Of a stretch of DNA of 25,961 bases, positions 16,711-24,798 are shown one piece after another. Position 1 is the stretch's first letter; each line of letters begins with the position of its first letter. The position numbers were made by a program, and so were the translations under genes. This stretch comes from BMS3ABIN04 sp965554225 (lineage in GTDB: Bacteria > Bacteroidota > Ignavibacteria > Ignavibacteriales > Melioribacteraceae), in assembly GCA_965554225.1 (NCBI GenBank), contig CBEVZC010000033.1:1-25961 (forward strand), read 5' to 3'. The notes beneath the pieces are model-generated. The model had not been told where the DNA came from and ran no database searches. It saw nothing but the letters and a program-made list of their open reading frames with translations.

Positions 16711-18726
16711 ATGAGAAGCATAAAAAATTTTCTAATAATAGTTTCTTTAATTGCATCTTCAACTTTCTTCGCTCAACCCACAATTTCCGATAAACCTTTA
16801 AGCCCTCGAATTGCTAATTATAAAATGAATGTGAAACTTAACCCTAAAACAAAAATAATTAATGGATCTGAAGTTTTAACTTGGAGAAATACATCTGCCG
16901 ATACAATTCAAGAGCTTCGCTTTCATATGTATCTCAATGCATTTAAGAATACAAAATCGACCTTTTATAAAGAAGGCGGACATAGATTCCGGGGAGAAAA
17001 TATTAAAGCAAAAGATACTTTGGATTGGGGATGGGTAAATGTTGAATCAATGAAGGACGAAAACGGTTATGAGCTTAAAAACAATATCCGGTTTATTCAC
17101 CCTGACGATGACAACAAAGATGACCGAACGGTTATAAGTGTTTTGCTCAATAAACCTGTCTTACCTGATTCCGTTATAGTTTTCAATATTCGGTTTCAAA
17201 CAAAATTACCTAAAATTGTTGCCCGATCCGGTTTTAGTAGGGACTATTTTTTAGTAGCGCAATGGTTCCCTAAAATAGGCGTTTATGAGGTTCCCGGACA
17301 GCGTTTTGCAACAAAGGGCAGTTGGAATTGTCATCAATATCATGCTAACTCCGAGTTTTACGCCGATTTCGGCAACTTTGATGTATCAATAACATTACCA
17401 AAAGAGTATGTAGTCGGAGCAACAGGACTTGAAACAGATACAAAGCTAAATACTGATGGTACAAAAACCGTTAACTATTCCGCCGAAGATGTTGTAGATT
17501 TTGCATGGACGGCATCAAAGAAATATAAAGTGGTCGAAGAACAGTGGAAACATGTTCATATTAAAGCGCTGCTGCAGCCTAATCATCTTTACATGAAAGA
17601 TAGATTTATCAGTTCTCTCGTTAATGCGCTTAACTATTTTAATGATAACCTCGGAGTTTATCCTTATACAACGGTTACATTGGTTGATCCGCCTTATTAT
17701 GCAGCTGCAGCAACCGGAATGGAATACCCGACATTTTTTACAACAATGGCTCTTTGGGGAATTCCTGAGGGAATAAAATTGATTGAAGAAGTTGCGGTCC
17801 ACGAATTCGGTCATAATTACTTTATGGGATTGCTTGCAACAAATGAATTTGAAGAAGCGTGGATGGACGAAGGATTTAATACATATTTCGAGACGCGAAT
17901 TATGAACCATTATTACGGTGAAAAAACTTCGATGTTTAATTTATTCGGTTTCCATTTTGGCGATTTTGAATTTATGAGAGCGGGTTACGTTGGAATGCGA
18001 AATCCTAAAGCTGCTCCTGATGCACGCTTTGCTTGGCAATACCCTGAAGGAAACTACGGAACAATAACATATAATAAAACCGCCACGTGGATGACTACGC
18101 TTGAAAGATTAGTTGGATTGAAAACCATGAATAAAATTATGAAAACTTATTACGAAAAATGGAAATTCAAACATCCTACCGGAAGAGATTTTATAAACGT
18201 TGTAAATGGAATTATGTTCGAAAAGAACGATAATTATTTGGGTAATAATATGAATTGGTTTTTTGATCAAGTGCTTTACGGAACTGACATATGCGACTAT
18301 CGATTATCAAGTATTAGAACAAGAAAAATCAATAAGGATAGAGGGATATTTGATGATTCTAATAAAGTAATTACCGCAACGGATTCCCTTAATAAAAAAT
18401 CGTCTTCAAAATTTTACGAATCTAAAATTTATTTAGACAGACTTGGCGAAGTTAAGATGCCCGTTGAAATTCTGGTTCATTTTGAAAATGGTTCTGAAGT
18501 TTTGGAAAATTGGAACGGGAAGGGAAGAGTTAAGGTTTTCAAATATGTTAAATCAAAAAGAATAGCTTGGGCAAAAGTCGATCCTTATAATAAGCTTGCA
18601 ATTGATATTAACCTGGAGAATAATAGTCTTAGCAGAAAACCGAGGGCATCGGTAGTTTGGAAATATACATCCAAAGTTTTATTCTGGGTCGAGAATACAA
18701 TGTTGTCCTTTTCAATGTTGTTTTAA
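16711..18726 (+). CDS. Secreted M1-family zinc metallopeptidase
   Basis: Predicted aminopeptidase-like zinc enzyme acting in the periplasm or outside the cell. The 671-residue product has a signal peptide (hydrophobic 7-20, cut probably after FA at 21). An M1-type N-terminal beta-domain (YKMNVKLNPKTKIINGSEVLTWRN) is followed by the catalytic domain. A substrate loop GMEYP at 336-340 stands in place of classic GAMEN, the zinc motif is HEFGH (364-368) with the third ligand Glu387 exactly 18 residues on (WMDEGF), and a probable catalytic Tyr is Tyr454 (TITYNK). The C-terminal part is basic and lacks clear domains. All zinc ligands are intact. An upstream in-frame ATG at 16699 meets a stop directly before the chosen start, so the chosen start is secure. 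Substrate is unknown. Confidence 0.9.
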   Translation: MRSIKNFLIIVSLIASSTFFAQPTISDKPLSPRIANYKMNVKLNPKTKIINGSEVLTWRNTSADTIQELRFHMYLNAFKNTKSTFYKEGGHRFRGENIKAKDTLDWGWVNVESMKDENGYELKNNIRFIHPDDDNKDDRTVISVLLNKPVLPDSVIVFNIRFQTKLPKIVARSGFSRDYFLVAQWFPKIGVYEVPGQRFATKGSWNCHQYHANSEFYADFGNFDVSITLPKEYVVGATGLETDTKLNTDGTKTVNYSAEDVVDFAWTASKKYKVVEEQWKHVHIKALLQPNHLYMKDRFISSLVNALNYFNDNLGVYPYTTVTLVDPPYYAAAATGMEYPTFFTTMALWGIPEGIKLIEEVAVHEFGHNYFMGLLATNEFEEAWMDEGFNTYFETRIMNHYYGEKTSMFNLFGFHFGDFEFMRAGYVGMRNPKAAPDARFAWQYPEGNYGTITYNKTATWMTTLERLVGLKTMNKIMKTYYEKWKFKHPTGRDFINVVNGIMFEKNDNYLGNNMNWFFDQVLYGTDICDYRLSSIRTRKINKDRGIFDDSNKVITATDSLNKKSSSKFYESKIYLDRLGEVKMPVEILVHFENGSEVLENWNGKGRVKVFKYVKSKRIAWAKVDPYNKLAIDINLENNSLSRKPRASVVWKYTSKVLFWVENTMLSFSMLF

Positions 18727-18810
18727 ATTGTTGTAAATACTCTTTTGTTTTTTGTTTGTTAGAGTAATAATTAAAATTCTAATAGTTGGAAAATAATTAT
18801 AGGAAATGAC

Positions 18811-19749
18811 GTGAATTTAGTAAAAGCATATTCAAAAGGATTTACTGCGGCGGTTAAATCTAAGAAAATGACTACTCTTATTTATTTGATAATTCTTCTT
18901 CTTGGACTTATGGTCGCAGTTCCGTTCTTTAAAGTAATGAAAAATGAAGTGGGATATTCTATGTCTGTCTATTCTTTACTTCATGGATTCGATTTTACTT
19001 CCTACAGCGATTTTCTTCAGCATTCGGGGAAAGCCATAAAGCCGTTTACCTCAATTATTTTATGGATTTCAATTTTTTATATAGTGTTTAGCATTTTTTT
19101 AAGCGGCGGTATACTTCATATTATTTATAACAAGGAAAATAAATTTTCGCTAAAAGAATTTTTTTACGGGTGCGGCAATTATGTCTTACCTTTCTTGAAG
19201 TTAGCTTTCATTAACCTGATTCTACAAATTGTAGTTTTGGTAATTGTTTATTTACCATTAAGCTTAATTTTAGCGGGGTTGAGCAAATCGGTTGAAAGCG
19301 AAGCGACGCTTGTTTATGTATTTATTGCAGGTGCCGTAGTTCAATTAATTCTCAGCTCCCTTATTTTTCTTATTTCCGATTACAGTAAAGTTATCATGTT
19401 TGTAAACGAGTCCCGCAAAGCTATTGCTTCTTTTTGGTTATCGACTAAGTTTGTATTTAGATATTTTTTCAAAGTTGTATCCTTGTTTTTACTCCTTTTA
19501 ATTTTGCCGGTTATTGTAATTGTCGCTTATTTAATTTTTTCGGAAGAAATTTTTATAAGATCAAAAATTACATTTCTCATTGTTGTTCTAGTCCAACAAG
19601 TATTTGTCTGGTTTCGCGTTTGGTTTAAAATTTGGTTCTGGGGAAGCGAACTATCCTTATTCACGGGAATATTCAATATTGTTAGGAAAAATCAGTCAGA
19701 AATAGAAGAAGAATGGAATGTGGAAGAATTAACAGTGGATAATGGATAA
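18811..19749 (+). CDS. Six-helix integral membrane protein, unknown function
   Basis: I do not recognise a precise family. The 312-residue product has about six hydrophobic helices at roughly 22-42, 76-102, 128-158, 168-192, 213-240 and 248-272, with a basic N-terminus and an acidic soluble tail (EIEEEWNVEEL). No catalytic motif is obvious. Start is GTG preceded by AGGAAA; the first in-frame ATG (residue 20) lies just before helix 1 and would lose the basic leader. It is 84 bp after the peptidase gene on the same strand, so co-transcription is possible. The last codons and the stop fall inside a tandem TGGATAA pair (19736-19749), suggesting that the gene end abuts a dispersed repeat. Confidence 0.75.
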   Translation: MNLVKAYSKGFTAAVKSKKMTTLIYLIILLLGLMVAVPFFKVMKNEVGYSMSVYSLLHGFDFTSYSDFLQHSGKAIKPFTSIILWISIFYIVFSIFLSGGILHIIYNKENKFSLKEFFYGCGNYVLPFLKLAFINLILQIVVLVIVYLPLSLILAGLSKSVESEATLVYVFIAGAVVQLILSSLIFLISDYSKVIMFVNESRKAIASFWLSTKFVFRYFFKVVSLFLLLLILPVIVIVAYLIFSEEIFIRSKITFLIVVLVQQVFVWFRVWFKIWFWGSELSLFTGIFNIVRKNQSEIEEEWNVEELTVDNG

Positions 19750-19792
19750 TTAACAATTTAAGATTTAGATTATTGAATTTATTTCGGTTTTT

Positions 19793-19829
19793 CTTTGTGC
19801 AACTTCGTGGTTCTCTGTGAAACTTAGTG
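19793..19829 (+). repeat. Two tandem 17-mer units of a dispersed intergenic repeat
   Basis: Units CTTTGTGCAACTTCGTG (19793-19809) and CTCTGTGAAACTTAGTG (19813-19829), 20-bp period. They share the form YTYTGTGNAACTTNGTG, and inverted relatives lie at 19963-20001. Confidence 0.65.
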
Positions 19830-19854
19830 AAATTGTTTTAAATGATTTAAAAAT

Positions 19855-19900
19855 AATCCGTGTATATCATTCTTTTCGGTGTTTGTCCGCGTTCTGTTTC
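19855..19900 (+). repeat. CCGTGT-type repeat, copy 1
   Basis: Begins AATCCGTGTATATC and continues with TTTTCGGTGTTTGTCCGCGTTC. It has the same opening and spacing as the copy at 20093-20127, with several mismatches. Confidence 0.45.
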
Positions 19901-19962
19901 CGGAAAGTGGCAGAGAGTTAAAAATCTATCTCAACCATTCAATAATTTCTCTAACAGCGTTT

Positions 19963-20001
19963 CACAGAGTTACACAAAGCTGATCACAAAGTTTCACAAC
20001 G
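19963..20001 (-). repeat. Two inverted 17-mer units of the same dispersed repeat
   Basis: On the minus strand these read CTTTGTGTAACTCTGTG (19963-19979) and CGTTGTGAAACTTTGTG (19985-20001), spaced 22 bp apart. They match the plus-strand pair at 19793-19829 and together form a widely spaced inverted repeat. Confidence 0.65.
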
Positions 20002-20092
20002 CAAAAATTATAATAATTGCTTACATTTTGCTTTAAATTTATAGCTTACATAAACATCATCTCTATTTCATAAATTTTCTAATTTCTAATTC

Positions 20093-20127
20093 AATCCGTA
20101 TAAATCTCGCTTTTCCGTGTTCTATCA
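20093..20127 (+). repeat. CCGTGT-type repeat, copy 2
   Basis: AATCCGTATAAATC followed by TTTTCCGTGTTCTATC, a shorter relative of the copy at 19855-19900 and in the same orientation. Confidence 0.45.
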
Positions 20128-20212
20128 CTATGAAATTTCTGCATATTTTCATCTTTCAACTTTCCTAGTACTTTTAAATTCGTTATTTTAGCAAAAATTA
20201 TTCCAAAGTTTT

Positions 20213-20779
20213 ATGAATAGCAATTTTATTGATTTTAACGGTATTTTAGTTGATAAGAAAATTTTTACAAAAAAGTTTTCTTGCGATCTTGAAAAATGTA
20301 AAGGCGCGTGCTGCACGATGAAGAGTGATTATGGCGCTCCGTTACTAAAAGATGAAATTGAAGAAATTGAAAAAGTTTACGACATTGTGAAAGAAAATCT
20401 TTCCGAAAGAAATGTGAAAGAGATTGAAGAAAACGGGTTTTGGGAAGAGAAAGAAAATATGTTAATGACTCGTTCAATTGGAAGAAGAGATTGTGTTTTT
20501 GTTTATTGGGATGGCGATGTTGCAAAATGTGCAATAGAAAAAGCCTATTTCGAGAAAAAAATTAAATTCAGGAAACCTATTTCGTGCCATTTGTTTCCTA
20601 TTAGGGTAACTAATTTCGGCGGACCAATACTCAAATATGAAGAATATTCCGATTGTAAGCCGGCGTTGAAAAAGGGGAAGAAGGAAAACATTAACATTTT
20701 AAACTTTTGCGAAAGTTCAATTAAACGGGGAATTGGTAAATCATTCTTTAACAAATTAATTAAATATTACGAGAAATAA
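20213..20779 (+). CDS. DUF3109 family cysteine-rich protein
   Basis: The 188-residue soluble protein belongs to the DUF3109 family, common in Bacteroidota-group genomes; function is unknown. It has nine cysteines (24, 29, 33, 34, 94, 106, 125, 148, 166). The first four form CDLEKCKGACC, and later ones sit in RRDCVF, AKCAIE, SCHLFPIR and SDCKP. The pattern resembles YkgJ-type metal or iron-sulfur binding proteins, so a bound metal cluster is inferred, not shown. No signal peptide. Start is ATG with little Shine-Dalgarno sequence. It is the first gene of the rpoN unit, with its stop two bases before the rpoN ATG, so a functional or expression link with sigma-54 is plausible. Confidence 0.85.
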   Translation: MNSNFIDFNGILVDKKIFTKKFSCDLEKCKGACCTMKSDYGAPLLKDEIEEIEKVYDIVKENLSERNVKEIEENGFWEEKENMLMTRSIGRRDCVFVYWDGDVAKCAIEKAYFEKKIKFRKPISCHLFPIRVTNFGGPILKYEEYSDCKPALKKGKKENINILNFCESSIKRGIGKSFFNKLIKYYEK

Positions 20780-20781
20780 GC

Positions 20782-22239
20782 ATGTTATCACTACATCAAA
20801 GACTAAGTCAAATTCAAAAATTATCGCCTCAGCAAATTCAATATCAAAAATTGCTGCAGTTAAATACATTAGCTCTTGAGCAAAGGATTAAAACGGAACT
20901 TGAATTAAATCCGGTTCTAGAAGAAACCCAAACAGAAGAAATGGAGATAACTGTTGACCAAAAAGAAGAAAATCCGGATGAAAAAGCAACCGAGAAAGAG
21001 GAATTGGAAAAAAGCGAAGATGAATTTGATGTAGAAGATTATATGAACGATGCGGAATTAGACGATACAAGAATAAATAGAAGTCCCGACGAAGATAAAG
21101 CGCGACCCGTTGCACCGCTTCGCGAAACTCCTCAGGAAAGACTATTGGATCAATTTCATATGCTGAGTTTACCTGAAGAACAAATGATTCTGGGGGAAGT
21201 GATTATAAGCAGTTTGGATAAGGACGGTTATTTTAGAGAAGATTTATCTAAAATTGTGGAGGATTTAAAACTTTTTGAACATTTCGACGTTTCGCTGGAA
21301 GTAGCCGAGAATGTTCTAAAAATGATTCAGACTTTGGAGCCTGTAGGAATTGCTGCCAGGAATTTACAAGAATGTTTATTGGTTCAATTAAAAAATTCTT
21401 CTTATGATCCTTACTACTCTTATTTGGCAGAAAAAATATTGGAAGAACATTATGATGATTTTGTAAATAAGAGATTTGCCGCTATTCAGGAAAGTATGGA
21501 TATCACTCGCGATACCTTAAAAACTACACTTAATCTAATTCACAAGCTAAATCCCAAACCCGGCGAGGGATCAAGTGATTTAACGGAATCTAACCAGATT
21601 ACACCAGATTTCATTATTGAGAAAGTAGATGATAATTATATTATTACACTAAACGACAGAAGCGTTCCGTCGGTTACAATTAGTCAAACCTACCTTGAAA
21701 TGCTCAACGTAAATAAACGGAAAAGAAAAATTAAGAAGCGCGAAAAAGAAACACATAAATTCTTACGTGAAAAATTTGAATCGGCTAAATGGTTTATTGC
21801 TTCAATTCAGCAGCGAAGAGAAACGTTAATGAAAATAATGCGCGCTATTCTGGAAAAACAGTACGAATTTTTCGAGTTCGGTCCGAAAGCATTAAAACCG
21901 ATGATTTATAAAGACATTGCCGATGAAATTCAGATGGATATTTCTACAATTAGTCGTGTAGTTAACGGAAAATATGTTCAAAGTCCTGTAGGTATACATG
22001 AGTTAAAATATTTTTTTAGTGAAGGTTTAACTACAGATTCCGGAAATGAAATATCGAACAAACATATTAAAGAACTAATTAAAGAAATTATAGATAGTGA
22101 GTCGAAAAATCTTCCTTACAGTGATGACAAAATTGCTAAAATGTTAAAAGACAAAGGCATACACATTGCAAGAAGGACAGTGGCAAAATATAGGGAACAG
22201 TTGAGAATTCCGGTTGCCCGACTCAGAAAGGAATTATGA
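20782..22239 (+). CDS. rpoN: RNA polymerase sigma-54 factor
   Basis: Directs core RNA polymerase to -24/-12 promoters and needs bacterial enhancer-binding ATPases to open DNA. The 485-residue product has normal length and full domain order: Gln/Leu-rich region I at 1-48 (LHQRLSQIQKLSPQQIQYQKLLQL), acidic region II at about 49-115, and the core-binding domain at about 120-320 with the EPVGIAARNLQECLL and LNPKPGEG stretches. The helix-turn-helix domain holds YKDIADEIQMDISTISRVVNGKYV and SPVGIHELKYFFSEG, and the RpoN box ARRTVAKYRE is at 463-472. All hallmarks are intact. Its end overlaps the next start by ATGA. No enhancer-binding activator and no clear -24/-12 promoter were found in the window, so targets lie elsewhere. 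Confidence 0.97.
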   Translation: MLSLHQRLSQIQKLSPQQIQYQKLLQLNTLALEQRIKTELELNPVLEETQTEEMEITVDQKEENPDEKATEKEELEKSEDEFDVEDYMNDAELDDTRINRSPDEDKARPVAPLRETPQERLLDQFHMLSLPEEQMILGEVIISSLDKDGYFREDLSKIVEDLKLFEHFDVSLEVAENVLKMIQTLEPVGIAARNLQECLLVQLKNSSYDPYYSYLAEKILEEHYDDFVNKRFAAIQESMDITRDTLKTTLNLIHKLNPKPGEGSSDLTESNQITPDFIIEKVDDNYIITLNDRSVPSVTISQTYLEMLNVNKRKRKIKKREKETHKFLREKFESAKWFIASIQQRRETLMKIMRAILEKQYEFFEFGPKALKPMIYKDIADEIQMDISTISRVVNGKYVQSPVGIHELKYFFSEGLTTDSGNEISNKHIKELIKEIIDSESKNLPYSDDKIAKMLKDKGIHIARRTVAKYREQLRIPVARLRKEL

Positions 22240-22883
22240 ATTTAGTTGTTGATGGTCTTATTATATTAGGCTTGTTTTTATTGTTTGGTGTTTCCCATTC
22301 AATTCTTGCTTCCAATAAAATTAAATTTTGGATGATTAGAAGATTCGGTACTAAAATAGCGTTCTACCGACTGTTTTATAATCTTTCGTCCTTAGTGGTT
22401 TTTTACATTTTTTATGCATTTTCGCCCAAACCAGATGTAATTATATATGATTTACAACCACCACTTGATATTCTGGTAGTTGTTCTACAAGCTCTTAGTT
22501 TAGTCGGTTTTATTTGGGCTTCAACAAGTATTGATGTTTGGGAATTCCTAGGAATCAAGCAAATTCAAAGATATTTTAAGGGAACTTATAAAATTGAGGA
22601 GCTGGATGAAAATTTAACTTTTATTGTTGGAGGAGCATTTAAGTATAGCCGTCATCCTATTTATTTCTTTTCAATATTATTTCTTTCATTCAGGCCTGAA
22701 ATGGATTTCTTTTATTTTACCTTTCTCGTTTTGTCAATTATTTACTTTAATATAGGTTCATACTTCGAAGAAAAGAAACTTATTGAACGTTTTGGTGTAA
22801 GATACCTTAAATATCAGAAAATCGTTCCAAAACTTATTCCGTATAAATCTACAAAAAGTGATTTGGCTGAAGAAGAAATATGA
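22236..22883 (+). CDS. NnrU/PEMT-like membrane methyltransferase-family protein
   Basis: The 215-residue inner-membrane protein has about five hydrophobic helices. It opens with a helix and GVSHSILAS (His21), followed by RFG and YRLFYN, features of NnrU-like proteins. The C-terminal half carries GAFKYSRHPIYF (134-143) and FEEKKLIERFGVRYLKYQ (177-193), the SAM-binding signature region of the phospholipid/isoprenylcysteine methyltransferase (PEMT/ICMT) superfamily. A methyl transfer to a lipid or small membrane substrate is inferred; the substrate is unknown. It overlaps rpoN by 4 bp (ATGA) and the next gene by 4 bp (ATGA), so it is translated as part of a coupled operon. Confidence 0.8.
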   Translation: MNLVVDGLIILGLFLLFGVSHSILASNKIKFWMIRRFGTKIAFYRLFYNLSSLVVFYIFYAFSPKPDVIIYDLQPPLDILVVVLQALSLVGFIWASTSIDVWEFLGIKQIQRYFKGTYKIEELDENLTFIVGGAFKYSRHPIYFFSILFLSFRPEMDFFYFTFLVLSIIYFNIGSYFEEKKLIERFGVRYLKYQKIVPKLIPYKSTKSDLAEEEI

Positions 22884-24718
22884 AATTATATAAAGTAGTA
22901 CTATCCCTATTTTTCCTTGCTTCAACAAGTATTTATGCTCAAAATAATACAAAACACGTTGCAAAAATTGGAAGCAAATCTATCTCCGTTGAAGAATTCA
23001 AAGAACGTTTTGAGTTTGTTCCGCAATTGAACCGGACCGAGAGAAACGAAAAAGAAAAGAAAAAAGAGCTTCTGGAAACATTAATTGCAGAAAAGTTATT
23101 CGCTTTGCAGGCAGAAAAGGAAGGTTACGATACGACTGATGTAATGCAGAATACATATAAAGCTCTGGAAGAAATGTATGTGAGAGATGCATTATTTAAG
23201 AATAAAATTAAAGATAAAGTAAGAATAAAGAAATCCGATTTACTGGAAGGATATAACCGGTCTAAAAAAACACTTATTGTAAGTTACATTTATTCAAAAA
23301 ATGCTGATGAAATTAAAAAGGTTTATAAGCAATTACAAGCAGGGGCAAAGTTTGATAGTTTGCTAAAATTACGACAGGAATTTAAGGATAAACAAAATCC
23401 TTACACGGTTAATTTTGGTCAGATGGATAAAAAGGTTGAAGATGCGCTTTATTCCTTGAAAGTTGGAGAAAATACCATTCCTGTAGAATCACCTGACGGT
23501 TATTACATATTTAAATTAGATAAAGTAACGCCCCGTATTTTGCAGAAGGATGAAACTTTAACGGAGATTCAAAAGAAAGCTAGACAAACCGTAGAAGATA
23601 GAAAAGAAGGCGAAGTTTTCCAGAGTTATTACCAAAACTTTTTTAATGATAAAGAAGTTACTGCTAAGGGAACTTTGTTTTGGAGCATTGCCGGAAATTT
23701 AGCAAAAATAATTAAAGAAGATAAGGAAAAACTAAAAATTAAAGATGGCGGAAAAATAGTTTTTAGTGAGGAAAATTTGAAAGAACTTGAAAATAGAATT
23801 GGGCCCGATACGTTAAAAATGATTTTAGTAAAAATTAATGGTACTCCAGTTTCCGTAAAAAAATTTTTAAGGGAATTTATGTTTGAAGGTTTTTATACAA
23901 ACACAGTAAATCCTAAAATTATAGCTTCACAATTAAATTCCAGGGTAAAAAGATTTATCTCACTAATGCTTTTATCTCAAGAAGGCTATAAAGAAGGGTT
24001 GAATAGTTTACCTTCCGTAAAGAGTATGACCGAGATGTGGAGGGATAATTATCTTGCTCAGCTTTACAAGAGCAATATTATCAAATCCGTAAAAATCTCC
24101 GATAACGATGTTCTTAAGTATTATCAGGAAAAGTATAAAACGGCAACACCTGTAGAAGAAGTTAATATAATTGAAATATTAACGGACAGTTTAGATGTTG
24201 TAAATGAAGTGTTAAAAGCTTTGGATAAAGATGCTGATATTAGGGAATTAGCTAAAATGCATACTAAAAGAGCATGGGCAAAAGAAAAGGGCGGAGAGTT
24301 TGGATATTTCCCGGTAACTATGTATGGTGATATTGGAAAAATTGCCGGGGAAATGAAGGTTGGTGAAATTTATGGTCCGCTGAAAACAAATGACGGTTAT
24401 TCAATCTTCAAGCTAATAGGGAAACGAAAACCCAAAGTAAAAACTCCCAAAGCTTTTAATGACATAAAAAATGAAATAAAATCTGAGTTAAGATATAAGA
24501 AAGTAAAAAATAAATTGGAAAATAGAACTGCCGAACTGGCAAGTAAGTATGGAGTATCAATTAATAATAGGTTGTTAAATTCTATAAAAGTTAATAATCT
24601 AAATATGCTTGTTTACCGTTACATAGGGTTTGGAGGAAGGATATTGGCTTTCCCAATTACGCCTCCTTTTTATGAATGGTATCAAAAATGGAAGTTGGGC
24701 AAGCAAATTTTGCCGTAA
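22880..24718 (+). CDS. Periplasmic SurA/PpiD-like peptidyl-prolyl isomerase
   Basis: Predicted envelope chaperone and prolyl cis-trans isomerase for outer-membrane or secreted proteins. The 612-residue product has a signal peptide (hydrophobic 5-18, probable cut after YA at 20) and a SurA-N-like helical region at about 25-125 rich in Lys/Glu. A first parvulin-like segment at about 131-217 is degenerate and lacks the GG-x-[FL]-G-[WY] motif. A second parvulin domain at about 422-518 keeps AKEKGGEFGYF and GEIYGPLKTNDGYSIFKL. The last residues (PPFYEWYQKWKLGKQILP) form an aromatic tail of unknown purpose. It begins by ATGA overlap with the NnrU-like gene and ends the unit; hslV starts 80 bp later. 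Which outer-membrane clients it serves cannot be told. Confidence 0.85.
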   Translation: MKLYKVVLSLFFLASTSIYAQNNTKHVAKIGSKSISVEEFKERFEFVPQLNRTERNEKEKKKELLETLIAEKLFALQAEKEGYDTTDVMQNTYKALEEMYVRDALFKNKIKDKVRIKKSDLLEGYNRSKKTLIVSYIYSKNADEIKKVYKQLQAGAKFDSLLKLRQEFKDKQNPYTVNFGQMDKKVEDALYSLKVGENTIPVESPDGYYIFKLDKVTPRILQKDETLTEIQKKARQTVEDRKEGEVFQSYYQNFFNDKEVTAKGTLFWSIAGNLAKIIKEDKEKLKIKDGGKIVFSEENLKELENRIGPDTLKMILVKINGTPVSVKKFLREFMFEGFYTNTVNPKIIASQLNSRVKRFISLMLLSQEGYKEGLNSLPSVKSMTEMWRDNYLAQLYKSNIIKSVKISDNDVLKYYQEKYKTATPVEEVNIIEILTDSLDVVNEVLKALDKDADIRELAKMHTKRAWAKEKGGEFGYFPVTMYGDIGKIAGEMKVGEIYGPLKTNDGYSIFKLIGKRKPKVKTPKAFNDIKNEIKSELRYKKVKNKLENRTAELASKYGVSINNRLLNSIKVNNLNMLVYRYIGFGGRILAFPITPPFYEWYQKWKLGKQILP

Positions 24719-24788
24719 CTAAAAAATTTTCCGTTTCTTATAAAAAATCAAAAGTAAATGGTTAAGTTTATAATTCAAAAAATATTTT

Positions 24789-24794
24789 AGAGGA
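24789..24794 (+). promoter_or_regulatory. Ribosome binding site deciding the TTG start of hslV
   Basis: AGAGGA lies four bases before TTG at 24799-24801. The first in-frame ATG is at residue 34 and would remove the catalytic threonine, so this site and the TTG define the start. Confidence 0.6.
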
Positions 24795-24798
24795 TAAA

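Larger units (their letters stand above)
19750..20212. other. 463-bp non-coding, repeat-rich gap
   Basis: No supportable ORF or structural RNA. It contains two short repeat families: a 17-mer in four copies (two plus, two minus, 19793-20001) and a CCGTGT-type element in two direct copies (19855-19900 and 20093-20127). The stretch 20128-20212 must hold the start of transcription for the rpoN operon, but I cannot place a promoter with confidence. Confidence 0.7.

Noticed and set aside
17515..17910. Minus-strand open frame of about 131 codons opposite the M1 peptidase
   Set aside because: It is antisense to the zinc-binding region of an intact enzyme and its composition (many Cys, His and Arg) reflects reverse reading of that coding frame.
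18738..18766. TACTCT/AGAGTA inverted repeat after the M1 peptidase
   Set aside because: Only 6 bp of stem with a 17-base loop and no U tract after it.
19750..20212. Possible CRISPR array or small RNA gene in the repeat-rich gap
   Set aside because: There are only two units per direction with 3-5 base spacers, so it is not a CRISPR; no tRNA-like or riboswitch-like core was seen.
20128..20212. Search for a sigma-54 -24/-12 promoter upstream of the rpoN operon and in other gaps
   Set aside because: No GG-N10-GC pair in a TGGCAC/TTGC context was found in the intergenic regions.
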